64,000 bases of DNA from an uncultured Lachnospiraceae bacterium (GTDB lineage Bacteria > Bacillota > Clostridia > Lachnospirales > Lachnospiraceae), in assembly GCA_910576535.1 (NCBI GenBank), contig CAJTKK010000004.1:124001-188000 (forward strand), given 5' to 3'. Shown here piece after piece: positions 43,975-52,826 of the stretch. The stretch's first letter is position 1. Each line of letters opens with the position of its first letter. Under the pieces are notes generated by a model that saw only the letters and a program-made list of their open reading frames with translations, was not told the DNA's origin and did not search any database. The position numbers were made by a program, and so were the translations under genes.

Positions 43975-44532
43975 TTACTTGCCTGCAACATATTCTTTTA
44001 TGCCGCCCCACTTTTTATCTTTCTCGGACATAACCAGTTCCATCCCCTCCGGAACCGGCCATTCCACCCCAATTCCGGGGTCATTATAAAGAATCCCCCC
44101 TTCATCATTAGGATGGTAGAAATCCGTGCATTTATAAGTAAATTCCGCATAATCCGAAAGAACTAAAAAACCATGGGCAAAATTCTTCGGGATAAAAAAC
44201 TGTTTTTTATTTTCTGCGGAAAGCGTCACCCCGAACCATTTGCCGAATGTGCTGCTCCCTTCCCTTAAGTCTACCGCCACATCGAACACTTCCCCGCTGA
44301 TTACCCGTACCAGCTTGTCCTGGGGAAACTCTTTTTGGAAATGCAAGCCCCGGAGAACGCCTTTTCTGGAAGAGGATTGGTTATCCTGCACAAACACTTG
44401 GTCAATCCCGGCCTCCTTATAAGCCTCATAATGATATGTCTCCATAAAATATCCTCTTTCATCCCCGAATACTGTAGGGACGATCACCTTCAGCCCTTCT
44501 ATTTCACAAGTTTCAACTGTTATTTTGCCCAC
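43975..44532 (-). CDS. rmlC: dTDP-4-dehydrorhamnose 3,5-epimerase
   Basis: This is the third enzyme of dTDP-L-rhamnose synthesis. The 185-residue cupin has the catalytic histidine in GVLRGLHFQ (His64), FVQDNQSSSRKGVLRG for nucleotide binding, AVDLREGSSTFGKW and FAHGFLVLSDYAEFTYKCTD with the catalytic tyrosine region. Length is normal. It stands between the GH25 and permease genes, 9 bases ahead of the latter. Confidence 0.96.
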   Translation of the reverse strand: MGKITVETCEIEGLKVIVPTVFGDERGYFMETYHYEAYKEAGIDQVFVQDNQSSSRKGVLRGLHFQKEFPQDKLVRVISGEVFDVAVDLREGSSTFGKWFGVTLSAENKKQFFIPKNFAHGFLVLSDYAEFTYKCTDFYHPNDEGGILYNDPGIGVEWPVPEGMELVMSEKDKKWGGIKEYVAGK

Positions 44533-44619
44533 TTTCTTTACTCCTTTTCTTCCTTACGCTTTTCAAAATCCCTTTCTTTTTGCCGTTTCTTCCATCATCA
44601 GGCCTTATATCCGCAGTTC

Positions 44620-45993
44620 TTACCATTCCGCATCCGCTGCCCCTTCTATCGGCTTTGGTTCCTCTGCCTCTTCCGGGGCAATATCCTCTCTCCCGGCCTC
44701 AGAATCTTCCTCCGCTTCCTGCGTTGCATTTCCGGCCGTATTTTCTATTTTCAGATAACTCAGATTAAAATCTACCCTTCCTTCAATCCCATCCACGCTT
44801 CCGTTTGAAGTATACTGCCACATATGATAATACCCCTGATAAATGGGAACATCCCTATATTCCGCCAGCCACACTACATAATCCCTCAGTTTATCCATAT
44901 CGAGCATCTGGTTGAGCCAATTCCTGGAAGAATATACGCCGGCGCGGTAGCCTGCGCTTTCTACCGTGGCGCAGAAAGCTTTGCTGACCGCCGTCCTTGC
45001 CTCCACATCCAGCCCGTCGGCCCGCCCGCTGCCTCCAAGCCCTTCCACATCAAGAAATACCGGATATGTAATCTCATAATCTTTACATAAAGCGGTTACC
45101 ATGCTGGCCTCTTCCACCGCCTCTACCGGATCCAGCGCCTGCGTGAAGAAATACACCCCTACCGGAATGCCTGCACGGGACGCCCCCTTTATGTTTGTCT
45201 CAAAATAAGGATCCTCCACCAAAGCCCCTGTCGTTGCCCCTCTGTAGCCTACCCGGATAATGGCAAACTCCACCCCGGCCTTCTTCACCTTATCCCAGTC
45301 AATCTCCTTATTCCATTTGGAGACGTCTATCCCCATTTTTGCATTCGGATTCCCTTCCTGCATCTTGGTGATTTCCGATGAGTCGGCATCTTCCAAAGCC
45401 TCATTGGCCTCCAGATCCTCCAGTTCCGCATTGACCTCATCCTCGGATAAAATCAGCAAGTCAATGTCATCAATCACCACATATTCCACGCTTTGTTTTA
45501 CTGTGATTCTCGCTTCCGTATCCGGCACACGGTAGCCTTCCTCTTCCTGCAGCGCCACCGCGTATTCCCCCGCGCGCAGATGTTCGATATAGATTACGCC
45601 GTCCTGGTCGTCATCTGTATATTCTTTATCCCCGTTCAATACTACGGAAAAACTCTCCCCTTCCACAAGTTTTCCCGCATTATCCACGATCTGGATACGC
45701 AGGTCTTTCTGTACCGAAGTCATCAGCAGCGACAAATTCTTTCCTTCCATTTTCTCAATGGACGAATAGGGCTGCTTGTCCGGTTCAAAAAAAGTCTCAT
45801 CCTCCAGAAAAGCACGGGTATCATCCCCTATCTGCAATGTGCCTGCCTCTTCCGTCCCGCTCTCCGCTTCCGGCTCCCCGGTCTTTGCGCTTTCATCGCC
45901 GGAACGGATATTGGCATACAAAACAATGCCCCCTACTGCCACAAACATCAGGATAATCAATAAAATAATAATCCTCTTTACATTAGAGCCCAT
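44620..45993 (-). CDS. Membrane-anchored GH25 muramidase (lysozyme-like)
   Basis: The 457-residue protein has an N-terminal transmembrane anchor (about 8-28), an acidic linker, a prealbumin-like beta domain (about 90-180: IQIVDNAGKLVEGESFSVVL) and a GH25 domain (about 215-425). The GH25 domain has GIDVSKWNKEIDWDKVKKAG, VGVYFFTQALDPVEAVEEA, the active-site strand YPVFLDVEG (Asp, Glu) and MWQYTSNGSVDGIEG. The tail is rich in Glu and Ala. It should cut peptidoglycan at the cell surface. The ATG at 45993 has AGAGG 6 bases upstream and overlaps rmlA by 11 bases, so it is translated with the rhamnose genes. Confidence 0.93.
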   Translation of the reverse strand: MGSNVKRIIILLIILMFVAVGGIVLYANIRSGDESAKTGEPEAESGTEEAGTLQIGDDTRAFLEDETFFEPDKQPYSSIEKMEGKNLSLLMTSVQKDLRIQIVDNAGKLVEGESFSVVLNGDKEYTDDDQDGVIYIEHLRAGEYAVALQEEEGYRVPDTEARITVKQSVEYVVIDDIDLLILSEDEVNAELEDLEANEALEDADSSEITKMQEGNPNAKMGIDVSKWNKEIDWDKVKKAGVEFAIIRVGYRGATTGALVEDPYFETNIKGASRAGIPVGVYFFTQALDPVEAVEEASMVTALCKDYEITYPVFLDVEGLGGSGRADGLDVEARTAVSKAFCATVESAGYRAGVYSSRNWLNQMLDMDKLRDYVVWLAEYRDVPIYQGYYHMWQYTSNGSVDGIEGRVDFNLSYLKIENTAGNATQEAEEDSEAGREDIAPEEAEEPKPIEGAADAEW

Positions 45994-46852
45994 TCGCAAC
46001 CTCTACCATATATTTTCCATAATCCGTCTTCATCAGCGGTTCTGCCAGTTTCAAAAGCTGTTCCTTTGTAATAAATCCCCTCTTATAAGCAATTTCTTCA
46101 ATGCAGGAAATATAAAGCCCCTGTCTTTTCTGGACGGCTGCCACAAAATCCGCCGCATCCAGAAGGGAATCATGATTCCCTGTATCCAGCCAGGCAAAGC
46201 CTCTCCCTAATGTCTCCACCATCAGGCTGCCCCGGCTCAGATACTCGTTATTAATGCTTGTAATCTCTATTTCCCCCCTGGCGGAAGGCTTCACATTCTT
46301 TGCAATCCCCACCACGTCATTATCATAAAAATACAGACCCGGCACCGCATAATTGCTTTTCGGTTTTTCCGGCTTCTCCTCGATGGAAAGGGCTCTGCCT
46401 GTCTCATCGAATTCCACTACCCCGTATTCCCGTGGATCCCTGACATAATACCCGAAAATTGTCGCGCCCTTTTCCCTGGACGCCGCCTCCTTCAGCACTC
46501 TGGAAAAACTCTGCCCATAAAAAATATTATCCCCGAGCACCAGCGCCACGCTATCCTTCCCGATAAAATCAGCCCCAATTATAAAGGCGTCTGCCAGCCC
46601 TCTTGGATATTCCTGTACTGCATATTCCATCTTAAGCCCTAGCTGCTCTCCTGTCCCAAACAGATCCTCAAACACAGGCAAATCCCTCTTCGTGGAAATA
46701 ATCAGTATCTCCCGGATTCCTGCCAGCATCAGGGTAGATAAAGGATAATAAATCATAGGCTTGTCATATACCGGCATAATCTGCTTTGAAATCGCTTTCG
46801 TCAACGGATACAGCCTCGTACCGCTGCCCCCTGCTAATATAATTCCCTTCAT
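45983..46852 (-). CDS. rmlA: Glucose-1-phosphate thymidylyltransferase
   Basis: This is the first enzyme of dTDP-L-rhamnose synthesis, joining dTTP and glucose-1-phosphate. The 289-residue protein has GIILAGGSGTRLYPLTKAIS, KQIMPVYDKPMIYYPLS, LVLGDNIFYG, EKPEKPKSNYAVPGLYFYD and AWLDTGNHDSLLDA, all diagnostic for RmlA. AAGGAGG precedes the ATG. It is the first gene after a candidate promoter and heads the export part of the locus. Confidence 0.97.
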   Translation of the reverse strand: MKGIILAGGSGTRLYPLTKAISKQIMPVYDKPMIYYPLSTLMLAGIREILIISTKRDLPVFEDLFGTGEQLGLKMEYAVQEYPRGLADAFIIGADFIGKDSVALVLGDNIFYGQSFSRVLKEAASREKGATIFGYYVRDPREYGVVEFDETGRALSIEEKPEKPKSNYAVPGLYFYDNDVVGIAKNVKPSARGEIEITSINNEYLSRGSLMVETLGRGFAWLDTGNHDSLLDAADFVAAVQKRQGLYISCIEEIAYKRGFITKEQLLKLAEPLMKTDYGKYMVEVANGL

Positions 46853-46905
46853 ATATGCGGAACCCTCCTTAACTTATCCATAATAAACAGAAACATATGA
46901 ATATC

Positions 46906-46934
46906 AGTATACCACAAATGCAGGAAAATGAAAA
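46906..46934 (-). promoter_or_regulatory. Candidate promoter of the rmlA export operon
   Basis: On the minus strand TTTTCA (46929-46934), 17 bases, TATACT (46906-46911) with a TG extension before the -10 box. It would drive rmlA and the genes below it. Confidence 0.5.
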
Positions 46935-47012
46935 TGTAAATATGCAGGGAGAAATATCAATTTCCATTTCCCGGAAAAGGGGAAAGGAAGAAAAAAAGGG
47001 CAGGACGGAAAT

Positions 47013-47049
47013 CAATGACCAAAGCCGGCAGCAGCGGCTTTGGTCATTG
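47013..47049 (-). terminator. Stem-loop after rmlB
   Basis: A perfect 14-bp stem (CAATGACCAAAGCC and its complement) has a 9-base loop. On the minus strand it is followed by GATTTCCGTCC and later a T run, so it likely ends or weakens rmlB transcription before the rmlA promoter. Confidence 0.6.
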
Positions 47050-47091
47050 GCAGTTACCCTCTGTAGTGTAATTTGTCATAGGGACATTTCC

Positions 47092-48168
47092 CTACTGATA
47101 CATTTCCTCATAATATTTCTGATAATCGCCGCTTGTCACATTTTTCATCCAGTCTTCATGTTCAAAAAACCATTGGATGGTCCGTTTGATGCCTTCCTTA
47201 AACATAGTTTCCGGTTCCCAGCCGATTTCCGCCTTTATCTTATCCGGGGCAATCGCATACCTCCTATCGTGGCCTTTGCGGTCTTCCACATAGGTAATCA
47301 GATCCCTGCTGACCAGTTTTTTTCTTGGATCTGTTTCCGGCAGCATTTCCTGCAAGGTATCAAGGATGATATGAATAATCTCTATATTCTGTTTCTCATT
47401 ATGCCCGCCTATATTATAGGTTTCAAACAAACGCCCCTTTTCCTGCACCATGTCAATGGCTTTTGCATGGTCTTCCACATACAGCCAATCCCTCACGTTC
47501 TTCCCGTCCCCATATACCGGAAGCTTTTTCCCCTGCAGCGCATTATTGATAATGAGCGGGATCAGCTTCTCCGGAAACTGGTATGGTCCGTAATTATTCG
47601 AGCAGTTCGTGATGTTGGCCGGAAATTGGTAGGTATCCATATACGCTTTCACCAACATGTCCGAACTCGCTTTGCTGGCTGAATATGGGCTGTGAGGCGC
47701 ATATGGCGTCGTCTCATAAAAATATCCCCCATCCTCTTCTAGCGAACCATAAACCTCATCCGTGGAGACATGCAGGAATTTCTTCCCTTCTTTAAAACTT
47801 CCGTCCGGCAGCTCCCATGCATCTTTTGCGCAGTTTAACATAACAGCGGTCCCTAAAACATTTGTCTGGACAAACACTTCCGGGTTACGGATGCTCCTGT
47901 CCACATGGCTCTCCGCCGCAAAATGCACTACCCTGTCAATATCATTTTCCGCAAAAATCTTTGCAACCGCTTCCTTATCGCAAATATCCGCTTTCACAAA
48001 AGTATAATTTTCCTGGTTTTCCACACTCTTCAGATTTTCCAGGTTCCCTGCATACGTAAGGGCGTCCACATTAATCACGCGGATTTCATTCCCATATTTT
48101 TTCAGCATATAATGAATATAATTAGAACCGATAAAGCCGGCTCCCCCTGTTACCAGATAAGTCCTCAT
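47092..48168 (-). CDS. rmlB: dTDP-glucose 4,6-dehydratase
   Basis: This is the second enzyme of dTDP-L-rhamnose synthesis, an NAD-dependent short-chain dehydrogenase fold. The 358-residue protein has the Rossmann loop TGGAGFIGSNYIHYML, FAAESHVDRSI, VSTDEVYGSL with the active-site Thr-Asp-Glu, and the catalytic Tyr-x3-Lys in YSASKASSD. The start at 48168 has GGAGGAAAG upstream; the longer in-frame start at 48189 lacks one. It is separated from rmlA by 239 bases with a terminator and a new promoter. Confidence 0.97.
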   Translation of the reverse strand: MRTYLVTGGAGFIGSNYIHYMLKKYGNEIRVINVDALTYAGNLENLKSVENQENYTFVKADICDKEAVAKIFAENDIDRVVHFAAESHVDRSIRNPEVFVQTNVLGTAVMLNCAKDAWELPDGSFKEGKKFLHVSTDEVYGSLEEDGGYFYETTPYAPHSPYSASKASSDMLVKAYMDTYQFPANITNCSNNYGPYQFPEKLIPLIINNALQGKKLPVYGDGKNVRDWLYVEDHAKAIDMVQEKGRLFETYNIGGHNEKQNIEIIHIILDTLQEMLPETDPRKKLVSRDLITYVEDRKGHDRRYAIAPDKIKAEIGWEPETMFKEGIKRTIQWFFEHEDWMKNVTSGDYQKYYEEMYQ

Positions 48169-48189
48169 TCTTTCTTTCCTCCATACCAA

Positions 48190-48500
48190 AGCGTTTTCTT
48201 CTTTCCTGCAAAGCTTTTAGCCAAACCCCTGCGTTCTTCCTCCCATCATACCTTCTTATCTCCTTGCCGTCAATATCCGGTATCTTTGCCCGCCGGAAGG
48301 CAATTATTTGTATTATCCTTCCTTTCTTGTTTGAATACCGCACTTTTTACGCAGGTTCAAAGAACCGGAAAGCCTGGGCAGGCAGATCCTTTTTTCCAGA
48401 TTCCATACCCCCTTTCCTTCCCGTTTTTCTCCTTTCTTTATGTAAACTTTTCTGTCAAAAACGGCTGTTTCCATTTTCACATAATTCCTTGTTTTTACGC
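48190..48500. other. Long non-coding stretch upstream of rmlB
   Basis: No convincing gene, terminator or promoter was found here. Short open frames lack ribosome sites and resemble nothing. The rmlB promoter must lie here or in the AT-rich stretch to 48620. Confidence 0.5.
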
Positions 48501-48503
48501 CAT

Positions 48504-48566
48504 TTATCCACAAGTTTCTTTATGATTATCCACTTTACATAATTTATTTATGTTATTTTATCCAAA
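48504..48566 (+). promoter_or_regulatory. Cluster of three DnaA-box-like 9-mers
   Basis: TTATCCACA (48504-48512, perfect consensus), TTATCCACT (48526-48534) and TTATCCAAA (48558-48566) have the same orientation, with start-to-start distances of 22 and 32 bases, close to two and three helix turns. They lie in an AT-rich intergenic region between rmlB and the divergent zinc-ribbon gene. DnaA binding is inferred from sequence only. Confidence 0.5.
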
Positions 48567-48702
48567 AAGAACATTTTTATTCATTTTGTCGATGAATTAC
48601 TATCATTAAGTTATTGACTTTTTTCGTCATAACTGACACAATCAAAGGGTAACAAAAAAATATTGCAATAGGTCGCAATTTGGAAAAGGGGAATAATAAC
48701 TC

Positions 48703-48951
48703 ATGATGTATATGCACTACTGTAAACCTTGCCACCGTGTCCATATGTTGAATGGACACAAGATGACATGTCCCAAATGCGGTGGAACTATTACTGAACT
48801 TCGCATCCCGTACATGGAATATGTCAGCATGGATATCGACGAACGAAATGCCTTCAAAGCGCGGTGCGCTGATGACGAACAGCTCAAAGAACTTGGAACC
48901 ACCTACCGGATGTACAAATACAGTAAGTGGTATAAAGAACTGCATGGTTGA
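48703..48951 (+). CDS. Small zinc-ribbon protein
   Basis: The 82-residue product has CKPC near the start and CPKCGG at residue 23-28, a compact four-cysteine zinc ribbon, followed by a charged helical part (MDIDERNAFKARCADDEQLK). Such short proteins are common in Lachnospiraceae and their role is unknown. The ribosome site (AAGGGG) is about 12 bases from the first of two adjacent ATGs, which is long. It is divergent from rmlB and probably monocistronic. Confidence 0.75.
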   Translation: MMYMHYCKPCHRVHMLNGHKMTCPKCGGTITELRIPYMEYVSMDIDERNAFKARCADDEQLKELGTTYRMYKYSKWYKELHG

Positions 48952-49070
48952 TCCTGCCGGCGCTATTTGCCATCTACATAAAAAGTATACGTTCCACTGT
49001 CCCGGCAGCCGTACCCATATTTCACGGCATATGCCGTCAACGCGGATACCGGCTTCTGTTATAACAAAAG

Positions 49071-49099
49071 TGGATTTTTTCTGTAAATCATAGTACAAT
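49071..49099 (+). promoter_or_regulatory. Candidate promoter of the first SGNH gene
   Basis: TGGATT (49071-49076), 17 bases, TACAAT (49094-49099). The -10 box is good and the -35 box weak. Confidence 0.4.
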
Positions 49100-49129
49100 A
49101 AAAAAAGATTTTCACTATGGAGGATTAAC

Positions 49130-50134
49130 ATGAAAAAATCAAATACAAGAAAACGCCGGAAAAAAAATAGGGAAACAGAAAAACATTTCCGCCTAAACGG
49201 CCATATCCTGCTGCTTGCAGCAATCCTGATTCTTGCAGTCACTGCTGTTGTTAAATTAGCCATATGGAACAAAGGCGTGAAATCTGATTTTGATCCTGAC
49301 AACATTGCCGAAGGGTACGATGTGGAAGCGCTCGATACGATTATCCCTTTAAGCGAATCAAAGCTGGAAGGGCATGAAGATGACGGGGTCACAACGGTTC
49401 TCTGTCTGGGAAACAGCCCCCTCACCGATGAAACCGGGGAGAAAAGCCTTACTTCCTTACTCTCTTCTAAGACAAATGCCACCGTATATAACGGCGGTTT
49501 TCCCGGATCTACCGTTGGAGCCAGGTATTCATCCTATAATGAAGGTTACCCAAAAGACATTTTTAACCTTCCTTATGTTGCGCAAAGCATCTGTACAGGG
49601 GATTTCTCACGTATAGAGTCTGCCGCGGCCGCCGAAGAGAACGGTCTATATCGGCAGACGGCAGAAACTTTAAAGTCTATTGATTACAGCAAAATAGATA
49701 TCATTGCCATTATCTATGACGGTACGGATTATCTGGCAGGCATCCCCTCCGATAATCCCAATGACCCCCATGAGCTTAGCGCTTATACCGGCGGGCTGCG
49801 GGTAGCTATCGAAACCATCCAAAATACCTATCCTTATATAAGGATTGTGGTTATGTCCCATACCTTCGCCCAGTCCATTGATGCAGACGGCAATTACCAG
49901 AACGGGGGGATGGCAGATTTAGGGAACGGGGCGCTTCCCCACTATCTCCTGAAAGAAATTGATGTTGCTATTTCCTGCGGCGTCTCCATTATTGACAATT
50001 ATTATGGGACAATCAATGAAGATAACTACCTCGATTATATGAGCGACAACATTCACCTGAACGATGCCGGCCGGGAAATCATGGCGGAAAGGCTTGCAGA
50101 GTTTGTAAATACGGGAAGGACATCGGTAAGATAA
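49130..50134 (+). CDS. Membrane-anchored SGNH/GDSL-hydrolase-like protein
   Basis: The 334-residue protein has a basic N-terminus, one transmembrane helix (about 25-45) and an extracellular domain with SGNH blocks. Block I is CLGNSPLTD (Ser96, with Asn in place of the usual GDS Asp), the glycine block is NGGFPGSTVG, block III is YDGTDYL and block V is DNIHLNDAG (Asp306, His309). It could remove or transfer acyl groups on a wall polymer. GGAGG precedes the ATG. It is the only plus-strand gene with an envelope role in this block and converges on another SGNH gene. Confidence 0.85.
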   Translation: MKKSNTRKRRKKNRETEKHFRLNGHILLLAAILILAVTAVVKLAIWNKGVKSDFDPDNIAEGYDVEALDTIIPLSESKLEGHEDDGVTTVLCLGNSPLTDETGEKSLTSLLSSKTNATVYNGGFPGSTVGARYSSYNEGYPKDIFNLPYVAQSICTGDFSRIESAAAAEENGLYRQTAETLKSIDYSKIDIIAIIYDGTDYLAGIPSDNPNDPHELSAYTGGLRVAIETIQNTYPYIRIVVMSHTFAQSIDADGNYQNGGMADLGNGALPHYLLKEIDVAISCGVSIIDNYYGTINEDNYLDYMSDNIHLNDAGREIMAERLAEFVNTGRTSVR

Positions 50135-50144
50135 TTTTATAATA

Positions 50145-50165
50145 GCCCCGCTGCCCAAGCGGGGC
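50145..50165. terminator. Terminator stem between convergent SGNH genes (1)
   Basis: GCCCCGCT and AGCGGGGC form a perfect 8-bp stem with a 5-base loop directly after the plus-strand SGNH gene. The minus-strand side is followed by an A/T-rich stretch. Confidence 0.5.
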
Positions 50166-50183
50166 GCACCCCAAAGAAGAGAC

Positions 50184-50219
50184 TCCGGGAATCTCCAGAC
50201 CGGGCTTTTGGCTCCCGGA
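50184..50219. terminator. Terminator stem between convergent SGNH genes (2)
   Basis: TCCGGGA (50184-50190) and TCCCGGA (50213-50219) are exact inverted arms immediately after the stop codon of the minus-strand SGNH gene, with a GC-rich centre that can pair further. Confidence 0.5.
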
Positions 50220-50221
50220 TC

Positions 50222-51274
50222 TTAATATTCTATGGAAAAGAGTTCTTCAAAATCATAATCATACACGATCTGCTTCATTTTCTCTAATTCTTCCCCTAAA
50301 TTATTTATTGTCACTTCGCACTCCCCCGCCGCAAAGCATTCCGTCATATACCGGTTAATATCCGGATGATAATGGCTGTAATCCGCATAATTATCCAAAT
50401 CACAGACTATCCACTCCTGGTTTGGGAAGAAAAACACCTTTACATTTTCATAGGGAAACAGCCTTTGGGCAATATACTCATACTCCCGTATCACCGCATC
50501 CATCTGCTTCTCTAAAAGCACATCGTTCCAGTAAAGAATGCTGTAGGGCGGAAAAAAAATATAAAATACGGTATCCGGATTAGCCTCTATATAAGGGCAG
50601 ATATTCGCTGCCATATTAGCTTCCATATTTTTCACATATTTTTCCGGGTCAGCTTCTTCCAGGGCGGGTTCTGCCGGCACATAGTTATGCATCACCCATT
50701 GTTTATTATAATATTCCTCTGTCCACCAGCTTGCATATACGGTAGCCAGATCGGTTTTATCCGGATCTGCCAAAGGCCGAAGGATATATTGCAGCGCCAC
50801 ATCCTTATTCAGCAAATAAGGGATGTCATTCCAAACCGTATCGTCATACAAATATTCCGGAACCGGGTATTTTGTCTCATCCACGCCGCCGCTATAGGTA
50901 ATCACATCTATCCCGAGAAAAACGGCATCTACTTTATGCCCTGATGCAAAGATGATATCCATAATGTTCGCCTGATCTTTCGGGAAAGCCCCGCTATAAC
51001 TCAGTTTCAGAGTTTTAAGCCCCATCAGCTCCCCAAACCACTCCGTATTAAAGTTTACCGTCATGGACGATCCCAGAATCACGCTGTCATAATCCATATG
51101 TTTTGCCATCCCCGGGTTCTGGTTGACCTGATGATCCACTACATAGGGGAAATCTTCCAATGGCGCATGATATTGGAAAAAAGGGTCTACATATACCACC
51201 AATAGCATAACCGCCGCTGCAAGCCCAAGGAAAAACAAGGCGAATACAGCCAGCCACTTTTTATATTGCTTCAT
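50222..51274 (-). CDS. Membrane-anchored SGNH-type partner of the MBOAT acyltransferase
   Basis: The 350-residue protein has a transmembrane anchor (about 8-28) and an outer domain with SVILGSSMTVNF (nucleophile Ser69/Ser70) and DYSHYHPDINRYM (Asp and His of the triad). This resembles DltD/AlgX-like enzymes that finish acyl transfer begun by an MBOAT channel. It begins 14 bases after the MBOAT gene, so the two form an O-acetylation pair. No Dlt carrier or ligase genes are present, so D-alanylation is unlikely; acetyl transfer to a polysaccharide is the better guess. Confidence 0.85.
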   Translation of the reverse strand: MKQYKKWLAVFALFFLGLAAAVMLLVVYVDPFFQYHAPLEDFPYVVDHQVNQNPGMAKHMDYDSVILGSSMTVNFNTEWFGELMGLKTLKLSYSGAFPKDQANIMDIIFASGHKVDAVFLGIDVITYSGGVDETKYPVPEYLYDDTVWNDIPYLLNKDVALQYILRPLADPDKTDLATVYASWWTEEYYNKQWVMHNYVPAEPALEEADPEKYVKNMEANMAANICPYIEANPDTVFYIFFPPYSILYWNDVLLEKQMDAVIREYEYIAQRLFPYENVKVFFFPNQEWIVCDLDNYADYSHYHPDINRYMTECFAAGECEVTINNLGEELEKMKQIVYDYDFEELFSIEY

Positions 51275-51288
51275 TGTCTCTCATCCCT

Positions 51289-52818
51289 TTAAAAATTGAA
51301 ATACAGGAACGTGCTTACATCGGAAAAGGTAAGCACGCACCAAAGCAGCAGGCAGGCAAACACCGCCGCCGTCCACGCCTTTGGCTTTATTTTTTCCGCC
51401 GCCCAGGCTGCATTTTTCCCGAAAAACACCAATAGCAATGCAAAAACCGTAAACACCCACATCAGGATATCATGCCCATATTCCCATCTGTCCAGCCGCA
51501 AAACCTTAAGAATATACCAGAATTCCTCCAGGTTAAAATACCCTGCCAGGTTCCTGTCCACACGCACAAAACCTCCTGTCAAGATCCTTCCGAGCAACCG
51601 GCTGCCCTGCGCTACGCTCTCTGCCCTAAAGTATACCCATGCGGCAGAAACATAACAGAACGTGAACGCCTTGCCGGCTGCCCCTGCTATTCTCCCGCCT
51701 CTTTTTACACCCGCGCCATGAAATACCCTCTTGTTTTTCCCAAGGCGTTCCCCTCCCGGCACATTCCGCCCCTGCCATGCCTTTGTCAGGACATACAATA
51801 TTCCATGCATCATCCCCCAAAGAATAAAATTCCATCCGGCCCCATGCCATAAACCGCTGATAAAAAAAACAAACAGCAGATTCCGGTATGTTTTCCACTT
51901 CCCGTTTCTGTTCCCCCCTAGAGGAATATAAATATATTTTGTAAAAAAACGGTTTAATGTGATATGCCACCGCTTCCAGAATTCAATAATGTTTCCGGAC
52001 TGGTATGGGGACTCAAAATTCACCGGCAGCTCGATACCGAACATCCGGCTGATCCCCCGTGCCATATCGCAGTAACCGCTAAAATCAAAGTATAGCTGCA
52101 GGGAATAAAAAACAGTCAGCAGCAAGGCATCCAGACCGTGCATCATTTCCAGGTTAGAATACCCATAGTTCACCGCCTCCCCAAAAGTATCCGCCAATAT
52201 CACCTTTTTCAGCATCCCCATGATGAACAGGCAAATCCCACGCATCAGGCCTTCCGCATTGAATTTTTGTTTTCCTGCCCCGGCAAACTGCGGAAATAGC
52301 TCCGACGCAAAAGCCAGGGGGCCTTCCACCAGCTTCGGAAAATATACGATATAAAGCATATAATCAAAAAAACCGCTATCCTCTATTTCCCCGCGGAAAC
52401 AGTCCGCCAGATAAGATATCTGCTGGAAAGTAAAAAAACTGATGCCCACCGGAAGCGCCACGTGAAGCAGCGGCAGATTCCCGCCGCTTAGGGCATTCCA
52501 GTTCCCTATAAAGAAATCCATATATTTAAAATAAGCAAGCAACGCCAGGTTCCCTGCCGTCCCGGCCGCCAGAACCCTCTTTCCGTTCCGTCCGTTTTTC
52601 CTGCATCCCCTTATCATCTGTCCGGTTTTATAATTAAAAAGCACGCTGGCAAGCAAAAGAAACAGATATTCCATGCCAAAACATCCATAAAACCAAAGGG
52701 ATACGGCAACCAGCCAAAGCTTTGCCTCCTTACCGCCTCTTTTGCCTGCCAGAAAGTAATATCCGGTCAGACTTACCGGCAAAAACACAAATAGAAATGT
52801 ATATGAATGAAATAACAT
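51289..52818 (-). CDS. MBOAT-family O-acyltransferase (AlgI-like)
   Basis: The 509-residue polytopic protein has the MBOAT core: LYFDFSGYCDMARGISRMFG, FWKRWHITLNRFFTKYIYIP and the catalytic histidine in FISGLWHGAGWNFILWG. It should pass acetyl groups from cytosolic acetyl-CoA to an outer partner, here the SGNH protein that follows. AGGTG lies 7 bases before the ATG. It is preceded at 8 bases by a membrane-protein gene and probably shares its transcript. Confidence 0.94.
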   Translation of the reverse strand: MLFHSYTFLFVFLPVSLTGYYFLAGKRGGKEAKLWLVAVSLWFYGCFGMEYLFLLLASVLFNYKTGQMIRGCRKNGRNGKRVLAAGTAGNLALLAYFKYMDFFIGNWNALSGGNLPLLHVALPVGISFFTFQQISYLADCFRGEIEDSGFFDYMLYIVYFPKLVEGPLAFASELFPQFAGAGKQKFNAEGLMRGICLFIMGMLKKVILADTFGEAVNYGYSNLEMMHGLDALLLTVFYSLQLYFDFSGYCDMARGISRMFGIELPVNFESPYQSGNIIEFWKRWHITLNRFFTKYIYIPLGGNRNGKWKTYRNLLFVFFISGLWHGAGWNFILWGMMHGILYVLTKAWQGRNVPGGERLGKNKRVFHGAGVKRGGRIAGAAGKAFTFCYVSAAWVYFRAESVAQGSRLLGRILTGGFVRVDRNLAGYFNLEEFWYILKVLRLDRWEYGHDILMWVFTVFALLLVFFGKNAAWAAEKIKPKAWTAAVFACLLLWCVLTFSDVSTFLYFNF

Positions 52819-52826
52819 AGCAACAC

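Noticed and set aside
48504..48566. Chromosome replication origin
   Set aside because: DnaA boxes are present but there is no dnaA, dnaN, recF or gyrB, no strand switch of genes and only three boxes.
48577..49482. Long minus-strand open frame of 301 codons
   Set aside because: It runs antisense to two plus-strand genes that have conserved motifs (zinc ribbon, SGNH), has no ribosome site and a low-complexity serine-rich translation.
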